Notes: generated by a model from the letters alone, not told the origin. DNA of 64,000 nucleotides from Ditylenchus dipsaci (GCA_004194705.1 SADC01000098.1:186001-250000); one strand, 5' to 3'; numbered from the stretch's first letter, positions 31,840-43,519 are shown. Numbers and translations are program-made.

Positions 31840-34000
31840 TTTTTCGACATACTTTTTCGACCACTACGCTTCGAGGGCACTGTTCGACATTCGCGAGAAG
31901 AGTACCAGGGCTACATGATGACATATCGTGCACTAAAAATTAAGAATTGAAGTTGGTCCTATGGTCCTCTCAAAGCGCAGTGTTTTTTTTTAAACACTCT
32001 AATTAAGTTACATAAAAAACTCACTGAAAAAATTACCACTGAAGATTAGTTCAAGATGAAAATATTCGAAGTTATTAAAGCCATGTCAAAACCTTTATTT
32101 CAAACCCCAGCTAGTTATAGTGCCGAAGCTGTTTTTAGTTTTGCTGATGTTGAAATAAAAAAGATTTAAACTTTTCATTCGTCATGAGGTACAGAAACTT
32201 TGTATTTTTAGAAAAAAATGTCATCAGTCAATCAGTGGTCAACAATCTTAAGATAGGTTGACCCTGTCAACAAGAAAATGTTCTGCTCAATTTAATTTAG
32301 TTTCATTATGTTTTTTCAACTTTTAAAGCGTTAAATTAATTTCAAAAATAGCATTTCAAGGCCTCAACTCAAGTCTTAAAAAATCAGATTAGATTCAGAT
32401 AAAAGGTCACGCCCATCTAAATCAAATGGCTTGAAACAAAGAAAACGTGACTCACAAACACAGTTTTTATACTATATGAAGATCTCACTTTGAACTAAAA
32501 ACTTTTTAGCAACAAAGTTTTTGTTTTGAATATAAAACAGTCACAATATGCAACATTGAAAAAACAATAATGTAAAATTTAATTAACAATTGATTATCAT
32601 AATTTTTCATACAGTGAAAGAAGTGTCACAAATGTAATTGACAATTGACTTGTTCCTACCGTGTATCTGTTCCCACAGTTCTGTTTAAGAATGACAATGA
32701 CCTGTTTGAAAAGTCAGAATCTCAACACTTGAAAAAACAAAGGACAAATTAAAATTTAAAAAAAAAACATTGTGAAGGAAAACTCAACGCGATATCTGAA
32801 GCAAATTTTTATTGAAATTCAAAAATATGTAGCCCTCTTGCAAATAAGAATAAAAAGTTTCCCAGGCGCCTTATACCCTGCCCTAGCACCCCTTTTGTCC
32901 TTCTTTCATTTATGTCTCGACCTCGCGCCACTCCACAAGATGTGACCGATCATTAAAGAAAACCACCACCGATGCGGGGAGGTAGAGAGTAGTGCACCCC
33001 GTGGCCAATTTAAATTTTATTTTTTTTAAATAGACTCTTAAATAGACTAAATAGACTTTATATTAGTGTTGGAGAGGAGTTGTGCGGCTGTTTCGTGGTG
33101 CGGTTTTCTCAAAAATTGCTGTTTGCGGTCAACCGCAAAGAGAATTGCATTTAAACCGCGGTTTTGCGGTTTTTTGTTTTTGAATTTTTTATGGACGGTA
33201 CTTTTTTCCGCCCCCAAATTACTTTTTTCTGCCCCAAATTTTCGAAAAAATGCCCCCAAATTTTTGTTTAGTGGGTATAGGGCTCATTCAGTGTCCCCTA
33301 CTTTATTTTTCTCATTGTTTTTTGGTTTTCATGTGTTTTAAGTATCTTGTTGTGTGCTAGTCTCACAAAATTGACCATTAGTGAGGTAAAAAAGAATCAT
33401 CACTCAAGGTCAATGTTAAAGTTGTCCAACAATCAAAAAATCCTCGCATTATATTAGTCTTTATTTTTCAGCTTTTAGATGTTGTTTTCAGAAGCTTGTA
33501 TTTGTGATTTTAGATTTGCTGGTCAGGTAAATTTTTATTTTTGACACAATTCGCATACAGCTTGAAAAAGTCGTCAGCGCACGTAACGTCAATTCAGAAT
33601 TTTTTCGCCAATGTGACAACTATTGACTTTAAAATATGAATTATCGAATATGATCTATATTCATCAAAAAACAACAGAAAATAATAACGTTTAAAACAAC
33701 AGGATTGCAAAAAAAATAAAAAACCAAAACGGCGAAAATACTACATAGGGGACCATTGAGAAATTCCGCGAACTTTCCGAACAACCTAATATTTCGAAAA
33801 AAGTGTGAAATTTGTGAAAATATTGGGTTTATTGTTAAAAAGTTAAAAAGCTTTACAATTATTTAATCATTATTTAGAATCATCATGTGTTTTTGTGGTT
33901 ATTTGAAAAAAAAAATTCTAGGGAGCCCATCGAAGAGTCCTTGATTTTTGAGCTCAGATTTTCCAATAAACTGCAGAAATATGTATATTCATATAAACAC
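31840..34000. other. No gene recognised; one CGGTTT-rich patch
   Basis: 33060-33180 has repeated GCGGTTTTC/AACCGC words. The rest is AT-rich with short uninformative frames. Confidence 0.3.
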
Positions 34001-34006
34001 ACTTAC

Positions 34007-34238
34007 TTTAGACACTTGATCATAAAATGCATATAGAGTCTCGGGTCTTAGACCAAGGCGCTTAAAGTCAGCAGACGTCTCCAACCTTTTGCTAATAGCA
34101 CTTTCTGTGGTGTTCGAAAATGCATCTCTAAGATCTTCCATGAAGATTAGACGAGGAGAGTCTTTATTGTCCTGAAACCATCGGTAAAAAAGAGCCGTAA
34201 CAATAATATAAATCAGTCCAGAAAACAGTCAAAGTAAA
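34007..34238 (-). pseudogene. TAF1: TAF1-like fragment (TFIID largest subunit)
   Basis: TAF1 is the scaffold of general factor TFIID. The minus strand reads ALFYRWFQDNKDSPRLIFME, DLRDAFSNTTESAISKRLET and SADFKRLGL, closely following the conserved IYRLFW...MEDI..AFP..SES.IRKRLK..ADFKR segment. It then reads RPETLYAFYDQVSK, the PE..CAYY block, up to a GTAAGTGTG donor at 34005-34006. About 25 residues normally found between these two blocks (the NWW...FRLP region) are absent, although the frame is open. No other TAF1 exon is recognisable nearby, so this looks like an isolated, internally deleted piece. Its last 30 coding bases recur exactly in the element at 62551-63510. Confidence 0.6.
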
Positions 34239-34402
34239 AGAATACCATTAGAAAACCCCTGGAAAATGCTAGAGCCTTTTCCGAATTCAGCTGCGGCACT
34301 TCATGTAATGGGCATTCATGACCAACAAGAAATATGTAAAGACATTTCTATAAATTTGCAAGTGTGGAACCCATTTTTTATTTTCTTGATAATTTTCATT
34401 TA

Positions 34403-34548
34403 AACATCGAATTTTATCTGACCGATAAAATTTTATCTATCAGATAAAATTTTATCTGGCAGGTAAATTTTATCTGTCAGATAAAATTGTATCTGGCAGA
34501 TAAATTTATCGGTTCAGATAAATTTATCTGTTTTGCGCACCACGTTCA
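34403..34548. repeat. GTGCGCAAAACAGATAA repeat (copy 3, reversed)
   Basis: TTTTATCTGACCGATAAAAT units lead to ATAAATTTATCTGTTTTGCG with CACCACG at the right end, the reverse of copies at 19546 and 26938. Confidence 0.75.
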
Positions 34549-34559
34549 AAGCTTATTTA

Positions 34560-35050
34560 TTTGAAAGAAGCGTCGAGAATGCCAAATATTGCTGGGAAGA
34601 CAGTTTACAGCGTTACCATCGTAGGGTTAACTCTGCTCAAGTTTTGTCCACAACGCAACACTAGGTTGTCAATCAATTTAATTTTTGGAAAAGTTTTTAG
34701 ACGAAATTTAGTGCACCAATCAAACTGGTTGAACCATTTTTTTAAATAAGCGAAAGTTAATATCTTGTGTTTGAGTCTTAGAGATACCAGAATTGCAAAA
34801 TTGATTAGAAAAATACTCTTGAAGTGAAGAGAAAATAAAAGAAATAGACACTTGAAAAAATTAGCCTTTTTCCATGGCTCTTAAAAACCTAAATCCAAGC
34901 AAAATAGCAATTCTGACATCGAATCTCTTTACCCAACTTTTAATTTTGCACAAGTCTCGCTTACATCGTATTATTGGGTTGTTAAAAATTTATGCCTCAC
35001 AATAAGTACTACAGGATGAGCAGTTTCGGCGCTACCCAGTTTCTTAAATT
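34560..35050. other. No gene recognised
   Basis: A piece near 34590-34700 (GTTACCATCGTAGGGTTAAC, then GTCCACAACGCAACACTAGG) resembles 41215-41310, so it is an old dispersed repeat. No coding motif. Confidence 0.35.
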
Positions 35051-35058
35051 AGAAGTTA

Positions 35059-35307
35059 CCGTATTTTCTCTAATAGCTCACCCGTCTCTATTAACTCACC
35101 CCTCTACTTTGAGAACCTATATCTCAGCCCTAAGCAAATATTTTACATCGTCGTTTATCGCATTTTCTTAACTCCCACGAGCTCTATCGATTCCAATTTT
35201 TAGATTTTGGTTGAGCACCCAAAAATCTCAAGATCGACTTCAAATTTTTCCGATTTTTAAGGGGTTAAAAAATAACTCACCCGGGTGAGCTATTAGAGAA
35301 AATATGG
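35059..35307. mobile_element. CCGTAT-ended MITE, copy g (word GCTCACCC)
   Basis: CCGTATTTTCTCTAATAGCT and the complement ending AATATGG, between TA pairs (35057-35058, 35308-35309). CTCACCC occurs three times, and CTCACCCGGGTGAG forms the CCGG-centred mirror. The body (TATATCTCAGCCCTAAGC; CCCACGAGCTCTATCGATTC) matches copies a and b. Confidence 0.85.
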
Positions 35308-35539
35308 TATAATAAAGTACTGTTTCGAAAAAGTCAAAGTTTATAAAAAAATGGTTTCGCCAAAAACAGGTTTAAAGAAAGATCATATTCGACAATAAAC
35401 ATTTTGCAAACAAATGTTTCGCTAAACAAATAGTTTCTTCAACTCAGAGTTTTCAGAAGAGAAATTTTAAATTAAACTCCAGAATCCGATATTTTGGATT
35501 AAGCTGAAGGTAATTTAAAATCAGTTTACCCTAGCCAGA

Positions 35540-35680
35540 ATCGTGTCCTGAACACGGCTTGTTAAGACCAAAAAGCTGTTTAACCAACTGGAATATCAAT
35601 ACCGTGGTATTTACACACTCCAAGGTGGTCGACCTTTTAATTTTTGTGGATTATTCTGAATAGGCAAACAAATTTTGCTT
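35540..35680. repeat. Dispersed repeat R2 (second copy at 62045-62230)
   Basis: AATCGTGTCCTGAACACGG, AACCAACTGGAATATCAATA, CACTCCAAGGTGGTCGACC and TTTTTGTGGATTATTCT occur in the same order in both places. The 62-kb copy has an extra insert of about 40 bases. Function and ends are unknown. Confidence 0.75.
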
Positions 35681-35689
35681 TTTATCAAA

Positions 35690-36480
35690 AGCCGGTGTTT
35701 AAAAGGATTCGTAACGAGCACAACCTTGTTTTGACTTAATTGCACCTTCGAAACTAAGGTAGTCCCTATTTTCTGGGTGGATGTCCAGCTGGACAACTTG
35801 AGTACAGTTCGAAAAGTTCTAAGGTTAAGCTTAAAAATAGGTTGTTGTGGCCGGCAAAGGATTAGTCGCTTCATGTCCAAGACCAGCCCACTCCAAAATA
35901 TGCGCACAATGTGTGAGTGAGGGTGAAAGGAAGAGTTAGAGTAAATTTTTTTACTTTTCGAGTTCCAAAACCTGTTGTCTGCGTCCTAATGAGTGCATCT
36001 GTAATTAGTGCGTCAATATTAAAATATGTTGCCATGGCACAAAAATTTCAATGTTTTGCGTTGAAGACCATTACCAGTTTAAGAATGAGATGTAGTGCAT
36101 CGTAGCTGGATCATCTGGATGTCCCATGGACCAACTAATCCAAGTGGTCGTCCACTTGGTTTAGTTGGTGCGTGGATTATTCAGTGAAACTGAGGTTAGA
36201 TTATAAAAAAGGGTATTGAGATTCTCTTAGGAATTTTTATCTTATTTCAGACCATTTAGTTGGATATCCACTTGATCAGCTGGTACCCACTCCAGATTTT
36301 GGGACCCAGATAGGTAAAATTATAATTTAATAATAATAAACGGTTTCACCAGGCAATTTTACAATGAAAAAAGTGGTTAGCTTTCGAATTTGGATAATTT
36401 TTATTTTTATTGGAAACCAGGTGGATATCCACCTAGCCGAGGGATAATTACCCAAGGTTTTTGGCACCGCTTAGGGCAAA
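35690..36480. other. No gene recognised; small inverted words
   Basis: A palindrome near 36129-36172 (ACCAACTAATCCAAGTGG / CCACTTGGTTTAGTTGGT) and repeated GTGGATATCCAC words (about 36260, 36420 and 36833) suggest eroded small elements. No coding motif. Confidence 0.35.
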
Positions 36481-36494
36481 ACTCAATTTCGATA

Positions 36495-36742
36495 CAGTCG
36501 ACTCTCGATAAACCGCCACCCCCAAAAGTTCGTTCCCACCTTGGGTCCGACACTTTTTTTACTTTAATTTTTGAAATATTTTGCCAAACCTGATTCGTCA
36601 GTCTAATCCGAAATATCGCAACGATTCTGATTTTGCCAGTCGTTTTTCGGAATGGTAACACTTTTGCCGTAAAGACCCGCGCCTCTCGATAAACCGCCAC
36701 CCTATTTTCAGAAAAGGGTGGCGGTTTATCGAGAGTCGACTG
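36495..36742. mobile_element. TA-flanked MITE, CAGTCGACTCTCGATAAACC ends (copy 3)
   Basis: The ends CAGTCGACTCTCGATAAACC and exact complement lie between TA pairs (36493-36494, 36743-36744). CGATAAACCGCCACCC recurs internally at about 36690. It is the cleanest member of this family in the window. Confidence 0.85.
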
Positions 36743-37588
36743 TACCAACAAACAGAACTCCTTACACGATTTTAAGTCACAAAAAGGTTTGTTATGAATT
36801 TGAACTAAATTTTGATTTTTCGGCCATCCAGGTGGATATCCAGCAAACCCAATTCCATTCCCAAATGACCAGGGGGGCGAATGACGAGGGACCAAATAAT
36901 TGGGGACCGAAAGACCTACTTCCTAGACAGGCCCTTGCTGACACACTAATCACCGACGCACTCATTGCGACGCACTAATTACACATAACCCTAATACCGT
37001 CCATGGCTATCTAAATTATGAACCGTCACAAAATAACAACAAATCGATATTTTTAGAAAGGTCGGTAATTTCTCTAAAGCACTTTCTTTGTCAAATGTGT
37101 GTTTCTAAAATGTATATTGCTCAAACATATTCTTTTCAGAAACGGTCTTTCTTTAAACCTCTTTTTGGCGAAACCACTTTTTATAAACTTTGACTTTTTC
37201 GAAACAGTACTTTATTATAACTTCTAATTTAAAACCTGGGTAGCGCCGCAGTTTCTTGTACTATTTAACTACCCAGCTCAATCAGGAAAATTGTGAAGTT
37301 TTTGGGTGCCCAACAACGAGCCCAACTAAAGTGAAGCTTGCGTTAGTAATTAAAACACGAAAAGTAGCTTTGCAAAATATTTGCCCAAAATAATTGCTCA
37401 AAATATTTACAAGAATGGCAACCGGAAATTTAGCGAAATTCTGCTGAACGTCCACCGGAAGATTAACCACTTTTTGGGGGCGGATCGAGCTGATTTTTTC
37501 AAGGTCAGAAATTTCATTTGTCAAATACTTGAGAGAAAATAGTCCTGCAAAAATAAGTTCGATTCGCCGGAAATAGTGGGTTGAAAAA

Positions 37589-37842
37589 ATGGACGCTAGT
37601 AGCGAATACCCCCCCCCCCCAACGATTTTCACTTTTTTTACTTAAGTAAAAAGTACCCAAATTTATGTCCCAGACCCCGGAAAATGTGCGCAAACTCTTC
37701 ATTAGTCACGACTTCCGTACGCTGGCCTACCCCAAGCCTAAGGGCTAAGGCTAAACTTGTTGTTTGCAAGGGTAGTTACAGCAATTTTTAAAGGTCGGAT
37801 TGTTGTGGGGGGGGGCGGAGGGCTATTCGCTACTAGCGCCAA
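37589..37842. mobile_element. GCTAGTAGCGAATACC foldback with C/G tracts
   Basis: GACGCTAGTAGCGAATACC plus a run of eleven C at the left, and a G run with GGGCTATTCGCTACTAGCGC at the right, are inverted ends. One arm contains CTACCCCAAGCCTAAGGGC, shared with 19868-19990 and partly with the window start. Confidence 0.65.
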
Positions 37843-38207
37843 AAAATGCTTTCATCCAACGAAAATTGGCAAAACTCTGCAACATGTCCGATTGGTGGCG
37901 AGAATATACCAGCTGAACGAAAGAATTGTCCTTGATTAATCCTATCTTAGGTATCACTTTCTGGTGGGTTTCAAATTATATGACTTACAAATCTATAGTA
38001 AACTTAATTGTTAGGTTTCGCTTCACTATTTTGGTATTCAAAAGAAGATTCAAATTTGTGATAGGTCGAATGTTATAACTTTGAAATTTAACAAGAAGTC
38101 TATTGTAGTTAAAAAATAAATAACGATTTCGCAACCCATTAGAAAGTGCTAGTCACTTTAAGTTTGTCCTCTAAATTTTTAATCACGAGTCCCAATCGGA
38201 ATCTTGT

Positions 38208-41101
38208 GGGTGCAGGCCGTTTCGTCGCCAGTATTTTCGTCGCCCACATTTTCGTCGCCACAATTTTCGTCGCCAACAATTTTCGACGCCACAATTTTCG
38301 TCGCCCAGAATTTTCGTCGCCCGCATATTTTCGTCGCCGGCATATTTTCGTCGCCCGCATATTTTCGTCGCGGCATATTTTCGTCGCCCACATTTTTCGT
38401 CGCCACAATTTTCGTCGCCAACAATTTTCGACGCCGGTATATTTTCGTCGCCGACATATTTTCGTCGCCACAATTTTCGTCGCCCAGAATTTTCGTCGCC
38501 CGCATATTTTCGTCGCCGGCATATTTTCGTCGCCCGCATATTTTCGTCGCCGGCATATTTTCGTCGCCCGCATATTTTCGTCGCCGGCATATTTCGTCGC
38601 CCGCATATTTTCGTCGCCGGCATATTTTCGTCGCCGGCATATTTTCGTCGCACACATTTTCGTCGCCACAATCATGGTGGGGAAAACCGATAAAATGAGA
38701 AAAGACCGATAAAATTCAAACGAGTTCAATAAAATTCAAACTTTCTGTCGCTTCTTGAATGCCTGAAAGTAACAACAGTAACGCAGCTTTATTCAACTAT
38801 TTACATCAACAAATCAAATATTCTTCAAAGCTGTGACAACTCCTTGAGACCATTCCTTCTTGCTCAACTTCTTTGCTTCGACGTCCGCCCACCGATTGAC
38901 TTGTAGAAGTATTCGTTCATCTCGCTTCACATCTTCAGCTCGCCTTGGTTCATGACGCCGTTGACCCAGTCCTGAAGAGTTGCAAGGTATAAAGAATAGT
39001 AAGGTTTAAGACATGTTCAGATTACGTTGTAGAGAAGCAGTAAATCGCCACGGTAGGCTTCTCAGAGCTTGATCAAGAAATGCCACATAGACGGATTCGA
39101 TTTTATGTGCTTCTGGATTTGTTGTTGTTGCTTTCGCTTGGATTGTTGTGGCACGGTCGTCCCTCGGTCACAGCTCGATATTGATTAGAAATTTCGATTG
39201 AGTAGAATGGCTTTCTACCGTTGCTTCCTTCCACTGGCTCTACCCTTAACTTTGTTAAGTAAGTGAATGTCCTTTGAAACAATTCAAAGTATTCTTACCA
39301 AACCAAGTTACCATGTACTCAACCATAGGTGTGAGTTCCGGTCGACTGATGAGCGGCTTGATTACTTCTCTCCAAAGGCGGATCATCTCATTGGGCGGAG
39401 CATAGAAAGGCACAATCATCACTCGCACTTGCTCGTAAATTTCCAGATCCCTCATGTATAGCGCAGCAGCTTTAGCTTTTTCACGCGTCCAGTAATTGCC
39501 TGAATGAGATGGAACGAATCCCCTCTGCATTCAATTCCATCGAAAACTGATTTTGCTCCATTCACCTGCAGTCTCTCGAAATCCGACTTGAAGTAGTCTG
39601 GCTTGAGTTCCGGACAGATCTAAGTTAGATCTATATCTAACCAATATTCTATCCTAAGTATGCAGATATACCTGCTGAATAATTTTGAAAAGACGCTCCA
39701 TCGTTTCGTTGTCCATCGCGGGCACCAGGCAGTGAAAGATTGGAATGAAAAACCGGTGGACCTTTGTACTTTCGTCTTCTTGCATTATTGTTCTTGTGCG
39801 TTCGGCGACCAATACATAGAGCTAATCAATATAAATATGAAAAATGTCAGTTATATAAAAATTAATACTTACCTGCGAAAACATTTTCTGCTTCCATCCA
39901 CGACGATCTTGCAACGGGCAGCATGCAAAAGTCCCATCACCATAAAGCGCGTTGATATGAACAAAAGACGAAATCATTCCTTGGTCACCACAGACAACAA
40001 TTCTCTTGAAATCAAGCAATTACATGTCTGTAGTCTTAGTTCAAATTTTTTCAATTTACCTTTGGATCGGTAGCACCAGTGTCACGTAGGATGAAAGACT
40101 TGCCGTCGAAAAACGCATAAGCTCATCAGGAATCTCGAAGGCAATTGTGGTCGGTGGAGGAGGAAGGCCCATTGATTTCGCACGCTTTTTTCCGAGACGA
40201 CCAGCTTCACTATCTTTCCTTGGAAGAAATCGCTTTTGAACGGGAGAAAGATTGGCTGTCGTTTGAGTTATCACTTGATTCGGTGTCTAAACACTGATAG
40301 TAAATTCAAATATCTAATAAGATTCAGCAAAACGTACCATATCAGTGAAAGTTGTGATGAGTCCAACTTGCTCATCGCGCACCATAGCATTAATCGGCCG
40401 TTAAGGAGAGACGGGATGGATCGAATGAGAACCGAGAACGGAACGCAATTTTTTTGTTGCTTTCACGAGATGTAGTCGCATCTTGCACCCGAACTCCCAC
40501 TGATCGCATCTGTAGAACGAAAGTTTCTTGTCCACCGAATCCTTGTCGAATTTAAAAAGTGCTCCATCATAAATCGGCTTGCTTTTGTCACTGCGCGTAG
40601 AATCGACCCACTCTAGCTCGACTTCTGGCTCCACTCTCACAATGTTTTGCCCCACTTCGACATCACTGAGTTCACTGAGCTCGGATTCCGCCAGTTCCTC
40701 CGCTTCCTCGTAGTTATCGAAGTCGCTGTTCATTTTGTAGCCTGAAATAAAACGTAAAGAAATAAAAGGAGAAAGAAGCGTGACAAAACGTGACGACGCT
40801 AAAAACGTAAAATCAATAGAAAACAGTGCCGAGAAAAATATACCGGCGACGAAAATATGCCGGCGACGAAAATATGCGGGCGACAAAAATTGTGGGCGAC
40901 GAAAACTGTGGCGACGAAAGTATACCGGCGACGAAAATTGTGGGCGACGAAAACTGTGGCGACGAAATTGTTGGCGACGAAAACTGTGGCGACGAAAAAT
41001 GTGGGCGACGAAACTGTGGCGACGAAAATTGTTGGCAACGAAAACTGTGGCGACGAAAAATGTGGGCGACGAAAATTCTGGCGACGAAACGGCCTGCACC
41101 C
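38208..41101 (-). mobile_element. MULE element A with TTTTCGTCGCC minisatellite ends, 8-bp target duplication
   Basis: The element starts GGGTGCAGGCCGTTTCGTCG and ends in the exact complement. The direct repeat AATCTTGT stands at 38200-38207 and 41102-41109. Each end is a tandem array of mostly 15-17-base units of the type CGTCGCCGGCATATTTT: more than twenty units on the left (about 38217-38680), about a dozen on the right (about 40840-41090). The centre holds a full-length minus-strand FLYWCH-MULE transposase gene with a poly-A signal. It is the most complete transposon in the window and, judged by the exact duplication, a recent arrival. Confidence 0.92.
38814..40733 (-). pseudogene. FLYWCH-MULE transposase of element A, nearly complete
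   Basis: From ATG at 40731-40733 an acidic leader (EEAEELAESELSELSDVEVG) precedes a FLYWCH zinc finger (YDGALFKFD, FYRCDQWEFGCKMRLHLV, HSIH). Then comes IPDELMRF and, after a missing T, FDGKSFILRDTGATDPK. Next exons read NALYGDGTFACCP, containing the catalytic DGTF, then LYVLVAERTRTIMQEDES, then PELKPDYFKSDFERLQ with the second acidic motif (DFE). FHLIQAITGRVKKLKLL, after a frame slip, leads to MRDLEIYEQVRVMIVPFYAP. The tail has NNPSES, HIKSNPSMWHFLIKL and a stop at 38814-38816, with AATAAA at about 38786. Introns are short with GT...AG ends. Few breaks, so it is recently inactivated or mis-assembled. Confidence 0.85.
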
Positions 41102-41316
41102 AATCTTGTCTGAGGTAAGTGAGTCTCTAACTGGCCACTCTTGAAAAATGATGGTTTCAAAGTTTCAGTTTCTTAAAATAATCTTTTGGAACCCAGAAGA
41201 AAGGGTAGAAAGTGTGCATTATTGCACTGTTACCGTCGTAGAGTTAGCTCTACTCAAGTTTCCTTCACAACGCGACACTAGGTTGTTAATAAATCTAATT
41301 TGATTGAAAAGTTGGC

Positions 41317-41372
41317 GCTAGTAGCGAATACCATCCCTCCACCCCCCACCCAGCATCCGAATTCGCTACTAG
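41317..41372. repeat. Miniature GCGCTAGTAGCGAATACC palindrome
   Basis: GGCGCTAGTAGCGAATACC and GAATTCGCTACTAGCGTC are only about 20 bases apart, separated by a C-rich stretch. It is a stripped-down version of the foldback at 37589. Confidence 0.6.
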
Positions 41373-41700
41373 CGTCGAAAAGTTTTAATAAGACAAAATT
41401 TGGTACAATATTAAAATCGTTTGATCCATTTGTTTAAAAAGCATGACCGTGTGTTTCAAAAATTTTTAGGTGGGGACCAGCAATTTGTCTCGAACTGTTC
41501 TATTTTTACTCGTTTCGCGATTAATCTGATATTACGCTTTTGAAAACTAGGCAAAAAACTTTAAAAAACTAGACGAGAACGATTCTGAAAACATCTCGAG
41601 AAAGGAAATAAATAGTGGTCCCCGCCCTTTCTTCGTGTGAAGCACAGGCATGACCCTTTAAAAAATAACTGAAGGTTAATATCGAAGGTTAATATGTTAC

Positions 41701-41898
41701 TTAAAGGACCATGCTCTTTGCGCGCAGCGACATGCGCAAAATTTCAATTGGCGGTGGACACTTCTCTTCGTCTCACACTGTACTCTTTGCTGTTACGGCG
41801 AACGACTCCAAAGAGTAAAGTTTGAGACGAAAGAGAACTGTCCCCCGCCAATTCAAATTTTGCGCATGTCGCTGCGCGCAAAGAGCATGGTCCTTTAA
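41701..41898. mobile_element. TTAA palindromic element, second copy
   Basis: TTAAAGGACCATGCTCTTTG and its complement, with TTAA at both edges. The arms pair throughout (GCGCGCAGCGACATGCGCAA; AAAGAGTAAAGTTTGAGACG). The middle is related to the copy at 29062 (GACGAAAGAGAACTGTCC) but the ends differ. Confidence 0.82.
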
Positions 41899-41956
41899 AG
41901 CTAAGATCCAAGCCATAAGAAACATTAAAAACTCTACATTTTAGTAAAATGTTGGC

Positions 41957-42232
41957 ACATTTTTACAGAAATTAAGGGTTCGGTGTCCGATTTATATCTT
42001 GGTCTATTTTTTACAACAATTTTTTATGGTCTTTACATTTTTTATTTATATAATTTTTGCACAATAAATATTGCCCTTTCTATATTTGTTCCTTCTAGAA
42101 TCGCCGAAATATAATATTCTTGAGGGCTGCTGGCAAAACAAATAGTGCAAAATAGGACTGGCGGGCAGAAACAAGTAATTTCTCTCTTTGGAAGAAAACA
42201 ATCCAGAGATATCTGGTTAGCCCACCTTTTTT
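41957..42232. repeat. Dispersed repeat R1, copy 3
   Basis: Parallel to 15470-15757 along its whole length (CAATAAATATTGCCCTTTCT, TATAATATTCTTGAGGGCTG, AGAAACAAGTAATTTCTC, ACAATCCAGAGATATCTGG). Confidence 0.75.
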
Positions 42233-42239
42233 TACTCTG

Positions 42240-43290
42240 AATTATTTATTTGTTGTGTTAGGAGAACATAGGTTTTTGGATTGATAATTAAAGAATAGAG
42301 ACAATATCACATATATTTTAGGGTAGCGTTGAAATTTGAAAAATAAAAACGTCATTAAAATATTAAGTACCACCTTTTTACCGAAAAAAAGTTAGAAAAA
42401 AACTATTAGAAAAAATAAGGCAATTATTAGGGTCGCTAAATGGAAATCTGTCTGGAAATTTCCGTAAAGGCAAAAAAGCGGAAGTTTTCTAAAAAATAAA
42501 AAGAAAATAAATTATGGCTCAAATGGTTTACCCCGTCAAATTTTATGGCTTTATTTTTATCCAAAAAAATTCCGATTGGTCTTTAAATTTAATACCAAAA
42601 TGTAGCCCAAAAAAAGTCAAAGTCTTTAAAAAAGTCTTTTCATGCAACAAATTGTTTAAAAAGTTTGGTCTGTACAAAGACTTTTTTCTGCAACTTCTGA
42701 AAATCTCAGTAAGTTAGTCGCTAAGTTAGCTCGCTAGAAAGCTGAGATCCAGGGCTACACGCTGGTATTGAAACTTTGAAAATAATAAAGAAAAGTCGAA
42801 TAAATACTTCAGAGAAACATATTTTGGAGCACTTTACCTTTACCGCCACCACTCCATTAACCCTTAACCCCGCCAGCAAATCAGCTTGGGGACCAAGGCC
42901 AAACTTTTTCCATATTTTATATCAATAAAGTTTTTGCATAAAAATAATCAAAAAGTGCAAATATATTGGTTAAGACCTTTTTGAGATTTTGTAATAAAAA
43001 ATTTCAAATGAAAATTTTTTTTGGGGTATAGGTAAATTTAGACCGAATTTTTGCGATTTGACGGGCAAAGAATAATTTGACTGGGCAAAATGCTTAAAAC
43101 CAACAAATTATTAGTTAATTAATAACTGTATAACTTTTCGTATAACATACGACAATTTCTACAGTTATCTACTTACAGTTTATCGATAATATTCTGAACT
43201 AGCAAAACAGTCGCCATGCGCGCCTTAAAATTCAAGCGAAACTATTCATTACAAACTGTGCACCACCACCTGGGCACCATGTTGGCGATG
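42240..43290. other. No gene recognised
   Basis: 42590-42770 shares words with 56740-56945 (AAAGCTGAGATCCAG, TACACTGG/CTACAT). 42880-42910 resembles 4890-4930. 43060-43085 has GACGGGCAAAGAATAATTTG, a relic of a minisatellite MULE end. Confidence 0.35.
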
Positions 43291-43291
43291 A

Positions 43292-43519
43292 ATGCTCATC
43301 TCTCTTTCTTTGGCTCATCTCAGTGGCTACGAAATGAGTGGTAATTCGCCTGAAAAAGAAATAAGAGTACTTGAGAAAAGAAGCTATGACGAAACCATTG
43401 ACGACGGGATCTCATTGTCGAAAAGATCTTATTGGCAAAAGTCTCATTGGCAAAACGATGACACTCCCAGTAGAATTGTAAGAAAATTATGTGAGGCTAC
43501 ATTCATACCTCTTGTTTGA
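43292..43519 (+). CDS. Small ORF with paired KR sites (doubtful)
   Basis: An ATG-started frame of 75 codons contains EKRSYDETIDDGISLSKRSY followed by WQKSHWQ. The two KR-SY sites 15 residues apart recall processing sites of neuropeptide precursors, but there is no C-terminal amidation glycine and only a weak hydrophobic start (LISLSLAHLSG). A splice acceptor-like CATCTCAG lies inside the frame. It is as likely to be chance. Confidence 0.2.
   Translation: MLISLSLAHLSGYEMSGNSPEKEIRVLEKRSYDETIDDGISLSKRSYWQKSHWQNDDTPSRIVRKLCEATFIPLV

Noticed and set aside
36407..36895. 162-codon minus-strand frame
   Set aside because: It runs through the TCGATAAACCG MITE and flanking repeats, and its text contains translated terminal repeats.
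38217..38680. CRISPR-like array of short regular repeats
   Set aside because: There are no unique spacers of constant length; repeat and spacer vary together, and the array has an inverted partner at the other end of a eukaryotic transposon.
38139..38729. Long open frames of 160-196 codons on both strands across the left array of MULE A
   Set aside because: They are by-products of a tandem repeat that lacks stop codons in several frames; the text is purely periodic (RRRKYAGDEN and similar).
40780..41144. Overlapping frames of 95-115 codons through the right array of MULE A
   Set aside because: Same cause: stop-free repeat units, no independent coding evidence.
43292..43519. Neuropeptide precursor
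   Set aside because: Kept only as a doubtful ORF: no convincing signal peptide, no amidation sites and a splice-acceptor-like sequence inside.
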